Source of the DNA: Trematomus loennbergii
Taxonomy: Eukaryota > Chordata > Actinopteri > Perciformes > Nototheniidae
Length of the DNA stretch: 64,000 nt
Direction: 5' to 3'
NCBI GenBank assembly: GCA_012861695.1
Contig: JAAOOA010000060.1
Coordinates: 737,501 to 801,500 of the forward strand
The notes under the pieces are model-generated. The model was not told the origin of the DNA, did not search any database, and was given only the letters and a program-made list of their open reading frames with translations. Positions 11,400-23,755 of this stretch are shown here, piece by piece. Within the stretch, counting starts at the first letter, position 1. Each line of letters begins with the position of its first letter. The position numbers and the translations under genes were made by a program.

Positions 11400-11735
11400 G
11401 GCACGTTTGGTAATGGGTGATTAGAGCACCTGGTGTAATTGTATATATTGGAGACAGGTGGGTGGTGGGAGCCAGAGCACTAGTAGGCAAACGGTTTTTT
11501 ACCAGGGTGTTTCAACCACAAGAAAGGAAAGCCATAGGAAAGGCTTAAAGGAACCAACCATAGGAAACCTGTTCATTGTCAATGATATTGGATCATAATA
11601 AATGCACAACGGAGAATCTTGTCTGGACCTGGATCATTGCCCTGCATAAGATCTGCTAACTAGTGCCTCAGCGGCTGTATTATTTTAAGTTAATTAACTG
11701 TTTTATTTCTATATGATTTTGGCCGCTACAGTATT
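11400..11735 (+). other. Possible solo LTR-like segment
   Basis: Reads like an LTR layout: a TATA-like TGTATATATT near 11442, a poly(A) signal AATAAA near 11598, then a CCTGGATCATTGCCCTGCA segment and a terminus near TTTGGCCGCTACA. I found no matching second LTR, primer-binding site or target duplication, so this is a suggestion only. Confidence 0.25.
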
Positions 11736-11759
11736 GGTTGGAATAAGAACATTTGTAAA

Positions 11760-11935
11760 GCAAGGCAAGGCAAGTTTATTTATATTCCAGATATGTGGAG
11801 CATAATAACTGAATGCTGCTTCTCCATGTTTAGTTCTGACTCTGGGGACAGAAAGCAGACCAGAAGACCTGAGAGTTCTGGACGGTTCTTATTGAAGCAG
11901 GAGATCAGAAATCATTCTGGGAGATCAAAGTCAAC
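11760..11935 (-). mobile_element. LINE 3' end (minus strand)
   Basis: GCAAGGCAAGGCAAGTTTAT at the left edge is the reverse complement of a LINE tail of the form ATAAA(C/A)TTGCCTTGCC. Beyond it lies AACTGAATGCTGCTTCTCCA and a GACCTGAGAGTTCTGGA block typical of the same fish repeat's 3' UTR. A LINE 3' end lacking this tail but otherwise of similar type is at 42300-42590 on the plus strand. No coding part remains. Confidence 0.55.
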
Positions 11936-12064
11936 TTTTGTAAGGTGGTTGTTTCATTTCCTTATATGGATTGTTGTTGAAAACGTCATTGAAATTATTT
12001 TAACAGTGGAACGGTATAGTTCAATTTCCAATGCAAACAGTGACTTTTTGCGCTGCTCTTTATT

Positions 12065-12585
12065 TTTTCATTTTTTTCATTTAATCGTTTATTTGAAGAG
12101 GGACAGTGCACATTGATGAACATTTAAAACAAATAATGCTTTAAAAACGTAAACATGCCAGATTTGAGCTTTGAGCTAGTTTCCATCCGTAGTCCCTCAC
12201 ATAAAACATTTAAGAACATGACATTTATATACATAGCAAAATAAATACATGATATGCAGAAAGAGCATGAGCAGCATATAAGCATTTAGCACATGGCAGC
12301 ACAATGTAGCAGCTATGACATGTAAAGTGCAGGAGAAGATAAAAGGGCTACATAAAGTGCAAGAGAAGATAAAAGAGCTACATCAAGTGCAAGAGGAGAT
12401 ACCCCTGTATTAAAGTGCATCTAGCGGTGATTGCACATCTGTTTGTTTCTCAACCATTCTTTTAGTTGACCTTTAAAACTGTTCAAAGTGGGACAATCCC
12501 GTAACTCAGTTGGGAGGCTATTCCACAAAGAGCTGCCTTTAATTGATAGAACATTTTGACAGAAAGTGGTCCGTCTACGGGTTAT
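12065..12585 (-). pseudogene. LINE reverse-transcriptase C-terminal fragment and 3' UTR
   Basis: On the minus strand 12421-12585 reads ...LSIKGSSLWNSLPTELRDCP followed by TLNSFKGQLKEWL and a stop. This LWNxLP...SFKxxLKxWL block closes the ORF2 protein of many non-LTR retrotransposons. The 3' UTR contains three 34-bp tandem units, and the element ends near 12065 in the reverse complement of GTGCACTGTCCCT followed by an ATAAA-type A-rich tail. The same tail sits on the plus strand at 23668-23721. The copy is 5'-truncated where a piggyBac-type relic begins (about 12586). Confidence 0.7.
12325..12402. repeat. 34-bp tandem repeat in LINE 3' UTR
   Basis: AAAGTGCAGGAGAAGATAAA recurs as AAGTGCAAGAGAAGATAAAA and AAGTGCAAGAGGAGATA, with GGCTACAT or GAGCTACAT spacers. 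Confidence 0.8.
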
Positions 12586-14075
12586 CACTTCTGGGGTCAT
12601 TTGGGTGTATTTGCCATATATCTGGAACCCATCGGTCGATTTTGATGATTGACACCACTTTTGAACTGTTAAGGCCCTGACACACCAGGCAGTCACCAGA
12701 GAACTCGCCGACACCGACACCGACAGTTCCATCGACGAGTTCTCCTGCGTCTTGGCCATGTGTCGCACTGGAACACACCGCAAAGACTTCAGCCGAGCAC
12801 GTACGAACTGCGCATGCGTGAGTGGCAATAACTCTCCTTACCAGCAGGCGGCGGTAGTGTGTATTCGTCATTCAAAATAGGCAACAACCGGAAGACAGAG
12901 AAGAAGAACAGACTGATATAAACAAACAAATAGCGTGTGCGTTCCATTTTGACTCTCGTCCATCGAAAACATGTTTTAGAATATAAAAATACATGAATGA
13001 TGAAATGAGCACATAAAGTGCAGACATACTATAAAATCACAGTTAACAGACCTGCATCTGATGATCGCAGTGTTCTAGCGGGTGTGTCGTTCATTGAGTC
13101 AGCAATGTAGTAATGTATGTAAAATGTAATAATGGCCACTTCTTGCTAAATTTACATTTCCATGTGATGCTTTTATCCGAGGCGACTCACAATAGGTAAA
13201 TGAACAGCAGTAGACACTATCTCATTTACTTAGACACTGTACTTAAGGACAATGTTGAGGTACTTGAGACTAATCCTGCAACTTTATACTGACAAATAAA
13301 CCGATGAGATGAAAAACCGGACTTGACCAAACAAATCACGGAGCTCTCAGCAGAGGACAGCCGGGGACGCTCCCGCCGATATCAGAGATGTCCCTGCTAT
13401 GTGTGGGAGGTAAGAGAGGACATTTAAGGGCTATGTTTGATGTCTTTAAGTATCACCTGCTGGGGTTTAGCTGCTGTCCTGTGCCTTCTTAAATCGTTTG
13501 TTTACGTTCCTCACTTCCGTTTCGCTTCTCATTTGCTAGCTGAACAGCTGATCAGAGTGGTTTCTTGGCCCGATAGCTTGTGTCCGTATTTTGGCCGATT
13601 CAACATGTTGAATCGGCCATGTGTCGACCGTGAAAGGCCAAATAAGGCATGTCACGGCCGAGGGTTCGGGACACACCAAATTGACTTTGGGCGACAAGGA
13701 ACGCGTTGTCGCCAGACAACCGAAGACCGCCGAATACGGCCTGGTGTGTCAGGGCCTTTAGAGCCAATAGAATCGAGGGGAAGTTCCTAAATCCATCTAA
13801 ACATTACCCATAGGTGAATGAGTGATGCACAGCCAGCAAGCCCAAAACCAGAAGCTGGGTTGTAGCTCTCATACACTCTCTCACTGACTTTTCAAACACG
13901 GAAAAGTCCGTTTTTGACATAAATATGATGATTATCAGTAATCATTTCAAAGTGACACAGACACATTGGATTAACCTTCAGCAGCGTTTCTATGCGTTGT
14001 AATGCCATTGAACACAACTTTTGATCAGAAAACAGCAAAGGTAAGACGTATTTGCCGTTTTGGCCCCCTAAAGCT
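12586..14075. mobile_element. piggyBac-type relic split by a Harbinger-like element
   Basis: 12590-12671 matches 30733-30817 (GGGGTCATTTGGGTG...CGATTTTGATG), and 13758-14070 matches 30815-31085 (GAGCCAATAGAAT, ATCATTTCAAAG, CACAGACACATTGGATTAAC, AATGCCATTGAA). The reference copy, 30336-31495, has clean TTAA-flanked ends. Here both ends of that family are missing: a LINE abuts on the left and the homology fades near 14075. The 1086-bp element at 12672-13757 interrupts it. Confidence 0.75.
12672..13757. mobile_element. PIF/Harbinger-like non-autonomous element
   Basis: Perfect 19-bp terminal inverted repeats AGGCCCTGACACACCAGGC lie at both ends, flanked by TTA trinucleotides at 12669-12671 and 13758-13760. 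A TTA/TAA 3-bp target is characteristic of PIF/Harbinger elements. The related sequence at 30815-30817 carries a single TTA at the same place with no insert, which confirms the insertion boundaries. The interior is GC-rich and shares two blocks with 45300-45634: GTGTCGCACTGGAACACACC and CCTCACTTCCGTTTCGCTTC. No transposase or Myb-like frame was recognised. Confidence 0.85.
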
Positions 14076-14084
14076 AAGTTGTGT

Positions 14085-15775
14085 GCTGTCTGGTTTCTCC
14101 TTCGCTGCCGCGAGTGGTGGCCATGCCTCAACCCCACCTCTAATCACGGCCAACTCTATATATATCCGGCCAAACATCCGGCAACTGCCTGTCATTATTC
14201 TCTCAACCCACCCTCCCTCTCCCTTCTACTCATACGGTTCCCGTTCTACCTGATACTTAGCCAAACTCTTTCATCCCTCCACCCATCGACCCGCTTCAAC
14301 GATACACCCCTACTTCCTTTCATCCCTCAATCCTTACATCCTGTCATCCAGACATACCTTCATCCCAACATCTCTACATCCCTTCATCCCTTCATCCCTT
14401 CATCCCTCCCTTCCCTCATCCCTACATCCCGTCCTCCAGACATACCTTCATCCCAACATCTCTTCATCCCTTCATCCCTCCCTTCCCTCATCCCTACATC
14501 CCGTCATCCAGACATCCCTTCCTCATCCCTCATCCCTACATCCCTTCAACCCAACATCCATTCATCCCTCATCCCTTCATCCCTTCATCCCTTCATCCCT
14601 TCATCCCAACATCCCTTCATCCAACATCCCTTCATCCCTCATCCCTACATCCCAACATCCCTTCATCCCTCATCCCTCATCCCTTCATCCCTCATCCCTT
14701 CATCCCAACATCCCTTCATCCCTACATCCTTTCATCCCTCATCCCTACATCCCTTCATCCCTCATCCCTTCATCCCTTCATCCCAACATCCCTTCATCCC
14801 TACATCCCTTCATCCCAACATCCCTTCATCCATTCATCCCTTCATCCCAACATCCCTTCATCCCTTCATCCCTCATCCCTACATCCCTTCATCCCTCATC
14901 CCTCATCCCTTCATCCCTCATCCCTTCATCCCAACATCCCTTCATCCCTTCATCCCAACATCCCTTCATCCTTCATCCCAACATCCCTTCATCCCTCATC
15001 CCTCATCCCTACATCCTTTCATCCCTCATCCCTACATCCCTTCATCCCTTCATCCCTTCATCCCAACATCCATTCATCCCTTCATCCCAACATCCCTTCA
15101 TCCCTTCATCCCACATCCCTTCATCCTTCATCCCAACATCCCTTCATCCCTCATCCCTCATCCCTACATCCTTCATCCCTCATCCCTACATCCCTTCATC
15201 CCTCATCCCTTCATCCCTTCATCCCTCATCCCTTCATCCCAACATCCCTTCATCCCAACATCCCTCATCCCTACATCCCTCATCCCTTCATCCTTCATCC
15301 CTACATCCCTTCATCCCAACATCCCTTCATCCCTCATCCCTTCATCCCTCATCCCTTCATCCCAACATCCCTTCATCCCAACATCCCTACATCCCTCATC
15401 CCTTCATCCTTCATCCCAACATCCCTTCATCCCTCATCCCTTCATCCCTCATCCCTTCATCCCTCATCCCAACATCCCTTCATCCCAACATCCCTTCATC
15501 CCTACATCCCTTCACCCTCCTGTCACCATTCATATTTAACTTGTGTATATTTTCTCATTTCTAACGCTAGGAATCGTCTGGGGGCCCGTAATCAGCCCGA
15601 GCAGATCATGCCGGAGACGGTACCCCCACTCTGAGTCTCCCTCTGCACGGACCACAGCACGTCCCGCCAGACCAGATCATTTCATCAACCCCTCCATATC
15701 AATTCATTGTTACTTGTTGCAATAAACCTACAAACATCACACTGTTGTGGCGTGGTCCCTGCTCGTGAATCCAAA
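14085..15775 (+). mobile_element. Possible solo LTR containing a large minisatellite
   Basis: Upstream of the minisatellite lies a TATA-like CTATATATAT (14156-14166). Downstream, GC-rich sequence runs through CCGCCAGACCAG to a poly(A) signal CAATAAACC (15719-15727) and a CACTGTTGTGGCGTGGTCCC terminus, a layout reminiscent of fish Gypsy-type LTR ends. No second LTR, internal genes or target duplication could be fixed. An ordinary unique sequence with a minisatellite is the alternative. Confidence 0.3.
14294..15515. repeat. CATCCC minisatellite, ~1.2 kb
   Basis: More than 140 tandem units built on CATCCC with variable 1-3 base linkers: CATCCCTT, CATCCCT, CATCCCTA and CATCCCAA. A higher-order pattern (CAACATCCCTTCATCCCT followed by CATCCCTA) recurs irregularly. 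Because no unit or junction contains TAA, TAG or TGA on the plus strand, the array is open in every plus-strand frame, and a 495-codon open frame (14052-15539) reads through it as HPFIPSSLIPTS-type repeats. This frame is a composition artefact. Confidence 0.95.
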
Positions 15776-16274
15776 TGTAATTGTGTAGAAGTTTATTGAT
15801 GAATAGTTGGATAACACAAGTCTTTCAGGCAACTTGATTTGTTTTATGAAGAATAAAGGTCATAGTTGTAACAATAAAAAACACTTTAATTGAATCAGAC
15901 AATCACTCTTTTGTTATCTCGGTAAAAAACAAACAGATAAACGTAACAACATGTGCTGAAAAGCACAAAAACACTTTAGATCTCAACTGTGCACATCCTT
16001 ACAAAATATCCAAGCTGAATGTGAATTTCAATGAATGCTAAATCTCTCTGCCTCCTCTTGTTATGGTTACACAAATTATCATGGCAGAATCTGTACAAAC
16101 AAGCAAACTAGGAGGGCTAAAGTTGGCTGGTTTTAACAAGCACTCTTCACAATGCTCCTCTGACAGCAGCTATCTGCGCTGGGTGTGTGTTCATTATACT
16201 ATTTGCTGGGATTGTCATTACTTATTGATAGTGCTTCTGTTTAAAATGCAGCAGCACAGCGGTATGGCACAATA

Positions 16275-16278
<4 letters not shown>
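15776..16278. other. Unassigned AT-rich stretch
   Basis: No gene or transposon feature recognised. Confidence 0.5.

Positions 16279-16326
<48 letters not shown>
16279..16326. repeat. (CA)n microsatellite
   Basis: About 24 uninterrupted CA units, followed by a pyrimidine-rich segment (16375-16480). Confidence 0.97.
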
Positions 16327-17857
<1,531 letters not shown>

Positions 17858-18210
17858 ATCTGGATAGGCATGCCAGGCTGCATTTCATCTAGAAGCTTAG
17901 GACTCATCTTTGAATGGCAGAGACCCAGGTGTGTTTCGGAATTAGGGTAGATAACACATAGTGGCACTCATAAACACTCTCTCTGGAAGCCTGATGGTTC
18001 AAGGGGCAAGTTTGTCATACATATATTATAATATACTGTATAAATCTATGAATCTATGAAATATGAACGTTTGCTGCACCTGGTAATTTGATTGATGTCA
18101 AGTCAAAATCATTAGAATTCATCCTCTGAAGACCATCACTGTAAAGTATAAACATTCATGGTCATCCATCCAAATCCATGGATATTTAGGGTGAAAGCAG
18201 CAATGACACA
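17858..18210. other. Unassigned stretch
   Basis: Nothing recognised. Confidence 0.5.

Positions 18211-18280
<70 letters not shown>
18211..18280. repeat. (CA)n microsatellite
   Basis: CA run with one CC interruption at about 18251. Confidence 0.97.
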
Positions 18281-18285
<5 letters not shown>

Positions 18286-18821
18286 TGTACAATGGAACGG
18301 GCTATCAGTAGCAAAATTGTAACTCCATACATTTTTCCTCTACATAAAACCTGAGTGCCAGATATCAACTTTGCACACAAAATAGATTACAAAAACAGAA
18401 ACTTATTTTGACTTCAACGCAGAATTTAAAGCATTCAGCTTAAGATATGATGTAATCATATCTATCAAATAAACATAAATACATGGTTCCTAACTAGAAA
18501 GTTCTATTGAACTTGAATGTATGTGTGTGTTTGTGCGCACATGTGATGAATACTGAAATGCTGAAGCCCTGCTGATGCAGCAACAGATGGTCGAGCTGGA
18601 ACATGACTGATTTTGCTAAACACTCTAAATTGCTGATTATCATAGCACATATAGGGGGGCTTTGTTAGTATAAATGTGTGCACTTGCAATTTTCTTAAGG
18701 CCCCTCTTTTTCTGCGTGTATAAATTGTTGCTCATTATATATACCTTTGTATGAGAGCTCACAGTGTATGTGCACCATTGTGAGTGCAGAGAGATATTGC
18801 TGGTATAAATCAAGCCCTGTA
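18281..18821. other. Unassigned AT-rich stretch
   Basis: Nothing recognised. Confidence 0.5.
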
Positions 18822-18877
18822 ATTGGTCAAAAGCTATAAACGCAGGAGGAGGTCCAGCCTCAGGCTGCATCTAATTG
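18822..18877 (+). promoter_or_regulatory. Candidate promoter: two inverted CCAAT boxes and a TATA-like box
   Basis: ATTGG (inverted CCAAT) occurs at 18822-18826 and 18873-18877, with a TATA-like GCTATAAA at 18833-18840 between them. These short motifs are common by chance. Interest comes only from the splice-acceptor-like sequence about 120 bp downstream. Confidence 0.25.
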
Positions 18878-18999
18878 GCCACCAGCTGAGTAGAGTGACG
18901 CACCGTTGGTCCAAACTAGTAGTCACTTAACACCGAAGCATCAACAGGTGTGAAGTTTGCGAGGCACACTGCGTTATAAATGATCCTTTGTTTTTCAGG

Positions 19000-19218
<219 letters not shown>

Positions 19219-19499
19219 CATCTAAAATAATGAATATCCTATTTGAATGTCAAACTTGAAATTGCTCTTTTCAAACGTGTACCTTTGAAGGAAGTGTCTG
19301 GAAATATAATGCCCCAGGTGTGACAGAAGTGTCCAATTGTGGAGGACTGTAGTTGGCCAAAAATAAAATCCCTTATGAAATGACATAAAACTGTGATGCA
19401 AATATTAAAAGATTTCATTTATTTGTGATAGTGTTTTACCAAATATTAAAAGCATTTACAGTCCAACATACATACAAATATTAAAACACAAGAATTATG

Positions 19500-21115
19500 A
19501 GGGTGGGGTCAAGGATGGTTACAAGGTTGCAGAGCTGCGTGGAGGGGATGTTGGAGTTGTTGATAATGAGTAAGAAGGACTGGGCCAAGGCTCAGCTGAA
19601 ACTTTTAGGTTTTATGTCTGCAACGGGGTTATAGAAACAATATCAATGGGGAGCAAGGTCCACCCTTTTTGAGCCAGGACAGCAACAGCCGCGTTTATCT
19701 AGAGAGGTACCTGGGTCCCACTTACAGTAAAAAAAGAGGGGCCCATTGGCCAATGCATTGCAAAGTGAACGGGATGGAGTGTATAATTTACCCTATTCCT
19801 GGATGTAGGAAGGGCCTGATCCATTCACAACAAGGTGGGCCAGAACCACTGTCTTTAACTGTCTGTCAACTAGTGAACAATACAGAGGAGCGGTGCCGTG
19901 TGGGAGAACTCAGGCAGGTTAAGACCAGTCAGGCTGCTGCATTCTGGGTGAGCTGCAGGGTGAGGAGGGCGCTTGCCGATAGACCAACCAGGAGGGAGTA
20001 GAACTACTGAAGGCGTAGGATAACAAGAGCCAGGACCAGAACTTGTGTCTGTTCTGTACGGACAGGTTCATGGAAAAAAAAAAAGTATCTTGTGCGCACG
20101 ATATACTTTCTCGTTCGCACAAGATACTCTCTCGTGATACTTTCTTATGTTTAGACACACCATTTGTTTTCGTGTCACACAGAACGATTGTAAGCAATGT
20201 ATTTCTATTGGTAGTATGTTTCGTGCCTGCACCACCTCTTTTTCTCCGGTCGGGTCTTGGAAGACCGGAAGCTGTGTAGTTCATAAAAACATGTTCTTAC
20301 TCAATATCAAGCCACCATTATTGTTTTTATTTTAAATTGTATAATGTCTGACTTTTTTTGCCGTCCGTGAGGAAGAGAAATGGGGCTCAGAGCCTCAGAA
20401 TACTGAAATCTGTATTTTTTAAATCTTTTTTTCCTTCTAATTTGTTATTATTTACATTGCTTTTAAAATCGTTCTGTGTGACACGAAAAAAATGGGGAAA
20501 TCGTGTTGGTGAACAAAGCAGTTAGACTGGGTTGAAAAGACACAGCTCTCTGCGCGCTGACACAGACATTAATTCATAGATCAAGGCAGACTGGTTCACA
20601 GACTCTCCTGTTTTGCAAATCCGGTGCTTAAACAAATAGCTCTACACCTCTGGCAGAAATGTCCCTAAAATGAAGTCCGAGTTTCAAATATATCTCAAAT
20701 AATGTATGCACTGCCATTTCCCCACATAAACATAACAGCCTGCAATGAAACGGTTGTCTCCTGTGCGCTCCACTTCCTACTTGGCGCACCGGTAACTTAA
20801 TATTACTATATATAATATATATATATATATAACTAATATAACTTATATTGTGCGCACAAGATACTTTTTTTTTTTCCATGAACCTTTAGGGGCTCCGTAG
20901 TTCTGGACATTTCCTCCTGAGAGTGTATCTGAGGGGCAGGTTGTAGCTGCTATGCGGACAGTGAAGGACAATTGGTTGTCCATTGGCACACCCAGATATA
21001 TTGTAGTCTGAGTAGTGGGAACAACCAAGGAGCCGATATGGATAGGATAGATAGATTGTGGATGGAAAAAGAAGGAAAGGACCCAGGAGGTGCCCCAGTG
21101 TTGATATGACAAGGG
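19500..21115 (-). pseudogene. LINE reverse-transcriptase C-terminal fragment, split by a transposon
   Basis: Minus-strand translation of 20906-21110 includes TTIYLGVPMDNQLSF followed by IAATTC, the GVxxDxxLSFxxHI block that follows the reverse-transcriptase core of fish LINEs. After the insertion (20057-20899) the strand continues with AAHPECSSLTGLNLPEFSHT, then LTDRQLKTVVLAHLVVNGSG and PSYIQ, in broken frames. These match the QNAAARL...LP.FSHTTPLL and NGSGPSYIQ segments of the same LINE type. Several frameshifts and stops make it dead. Left of 19660 the coding similarity is lost; the 3' end is uncertain. Confidence 0.7.
20057..20899. mobile_element. TIR transposon of unassigned family, 843 bp
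   Basis: The right end read inward is TACGGAGCCCCTAAAGGTTC, then ATGG, an A11 run and GTATCTTGTGCGCAC. The left end is TACGGACAGGTTCATGG, the same A run and GTATCTTGTGCGCAC, so it has lost about 8 bases. Direct GTTCTG copies flank it at 20051-20056 and 20900-20905. Joining across them restores continuous LINE sequence (CTTGTGTCTGTTCTGGACAT). A second inverted pair lies inside: CGTGTCACACAGAACGATT near 20172 versus its complement near 20468. A partial copy is at 37935-38152. A 6-bp target does not fit hAT (8), Tc1 (2) or Harbinger (3), so I leave the family open. Confidence 0.78.
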
Positions 21116-21189
21116 TCTGACACAGGCCCTTTCCAGAGTATTATTTAATTATGACAACAATGGAGACTGAGGCTGCTGTAGCCTGTGCA

Positions 21190-21378
21190 ATGTTCAACTT
21201 TTGAAGCCTCGGCAGAAGCGTCAGCCAATCGAATCATATGCCAGTACAAGCTCGAGCCAATCAAACCGCTGCTTGTGTGTCAGGGGCGGGAGATTCATGT
21301 GATTGGTTGTTGGTCGAGTTTCAGACACGCCTGCCGGCAAGCTTCAACGCACGCCGCTGTGTGGACGGGCCGTTAGGG
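21190..21378. mobile_element. GC-rich Harbinger-like element fragment (right end)
   Basis: GCAAGCTTCAACGCACGCCG, then CTGTGTGGACGGGCCGTTAG resembles the right end of GC-rich fish Harbinger-like elements, whose ends carry GGCCCGTCCACACAGCGGCG. Several CAATC/GATTGG motifs precede it. No left partner was found. Confidence 0.4.
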
Positions 21379-22704
21379 TGTAGGTCGTCTATCTTTTTTA
21401 AATAAATAATTTGTTTGTAAAAAACGATTGTGAAGAAGGGAGGGCTTACACCACATAAAAGGCAAGAGAGGAGGTAGAGAGGGAGCAAAGGTTACGTTGG
21501 ACAAGTATAAAATAAAAGTCTTTCAGTTTTGGAGAGGGAGAGAGTGCACAAGCAGAGCACCATGTTCTAGAGCTCAGACCTGCAGTCTGACTGGCAGTTC
21601 CATTGGCCCCGGAGACAAGGTGTGGGGTATCCGTGGAGCAGATGGGATTGTTGAGAGCGGACAGGTGACGCTGAGAGAATATGTATGACGAACTGGAATG
21701 AAGAATATATAACTGAAGAAGGAGGGAAAAATCAAGTACAAAATACTTTGACATCATAAGACAGCACACCCTGAAACGGAGAAGCCTGTTTGCAAGGTCA
21801 ATTTTAATGAAAGCTAAACTCTGGATTTAAGCTGTTACAGTTGTGTGTTATTTATTGTGTATTCCAAAAGGTGTCACTGTATTACCTGGGGCACAGGTAT
21901 TTAAGGTGTGTCACAGGATTGGGGTGTCTGACCCCTGGTTTTTTGACCGCCATTGCATTCAATAAATGAAATATAAATTAAAATAGTCTCTAGTTTTATG
22001 ATGCACACTGAGACATACATGGATTGTATTATGCTGTAACTGGAAACAAGCCTACCGATTATTCATTGAAGCAACAACACAAACGATATCGTATCCACAC
22101 AGTATAGCGCGTCGGTAGTTAGCAGGTCATTCTTGACTTTGGAATAAAGGAGTTGATATAATAATCTGATTATGATGTCAAGCTTGCTCTAGACTTTGGG
22201 ACTTCATTGAAATTATTGGAAGCTCGGAAACAGAGCATATTGAAGTCAATCATGAGTCTTAAAGTGTGTCCAACTGACAGTAAAAATAAAAACAGAGACA
22301 TATTATAATGATATAAAACAAACAACATTTTCAATAACTCGGTACATACCATTAATATAATACAGATAACTCAAAAGTTACATATTTGCTAATGATTTGG
22401 ACACAATGTCCTGTCTTATTGCAGATGCAGCAGGGACAAAGGCAGAGAATGCAGAAAGTGTCATGTGAGATGAGTTGAAACTACTGTATAATCAGTTTCA
22501 ATTCTAGGCTGACAAAGTTGTATGTACCCCCCCGATCCAATTACTTATTTACTGCAATCTAATCAGTTAACAAAAGGCCATTCTCACCTTCCAGCAGAGA
22601 AGCTAATAATATCTAATCCATCATTTTCTCTGTCTTCATTAAGCATTAATGAATGTTTAAACTGTGGTGTGTCTCAAGGCTCATCCATATGATTGATCTG
22701 GGTG
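21379..22704. other. Unassigned stretch
   Basis: No clear gene. 21840-21990 has a TATTTAAGG box and an AATAAATG poly(A)-like signal that could belong to an old LTR, but nothing else supports this. Confidence 0.4.
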
Positions 22705-22707
22705 TGT

Positions 22708-22759
<52 letters not shown>

Positions 22760-22778
22760 TGCGTGCGTGTGTGTGTGA
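22705..22778. repeat. Compound (GT)n(GCGT)n microsatellite
   Basis: About 18 GT units, then about seven GCGT/GTGC units, then GT again. Alternating purine-pyrimidine throughout. Confidence 0.97.
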
Positions 22779-22895
22779 CTGACAAAACACAAGAAAAGTT
22801 GACATTGAGAAGGTACGAACGACAATGGGTGAGTTAATTGGTTTTATAGGCAAATTAAAAGCGCAACTAAAAGCACAAGGTATATCATCTGTCCG

Positions 22896-23571
<676 letters not shown>

Positions 23572-23721
23572 CTTGGATGGGGGCAATGCTGTAGCAGCCC
23601 TGTTTCTTGACATAAAGCAAGACATTTGACACTGTTAACCATGGAATACTGGCACATTTACAGAAATGTTCATTAATGTGCACTGTCCCTGTTAAATAAA
23701 TGAATAAATAAATAAATACTC
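23572..23721 (+). mobile_element. LINE fragment: RT motif A remnant joined to 3' tail
   Basis: 23578-23650 reads GNAVAALFLDIKQ followed, one frame over, by FDTVNHGIL. This is the FLDLKKAFDTVNH catalytic block (motif A) of non-LTR reverse transcriptases. It is then joined directly to GTGCACTGTCCCTGTTAAAT and an ATAAATAAATAAATA tail, so nearly the whole gene between is missing. The tail matches the minus-strand copy at 12065-12115. Confidence 0.75.
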
Positions 23722-23755
23722 CAAAATCAGAGAGCAGTGTAACAAATCTGACCAG

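Noticed and set aside
12421..12828. 135-codon minus-strand open frame as one gene
   Set aside because: It is a chance fusion across three elements: Harbinger-like terminus, piggyBac-type relic and LINE ORF2 end.
14052..15539. 495-codon open frame as a protein-coding gene
   Set aside because: It is the CATCCC minisatellite read through; units cannot make stop codons on the plus strand in any frame, so openness carries no coding signal.
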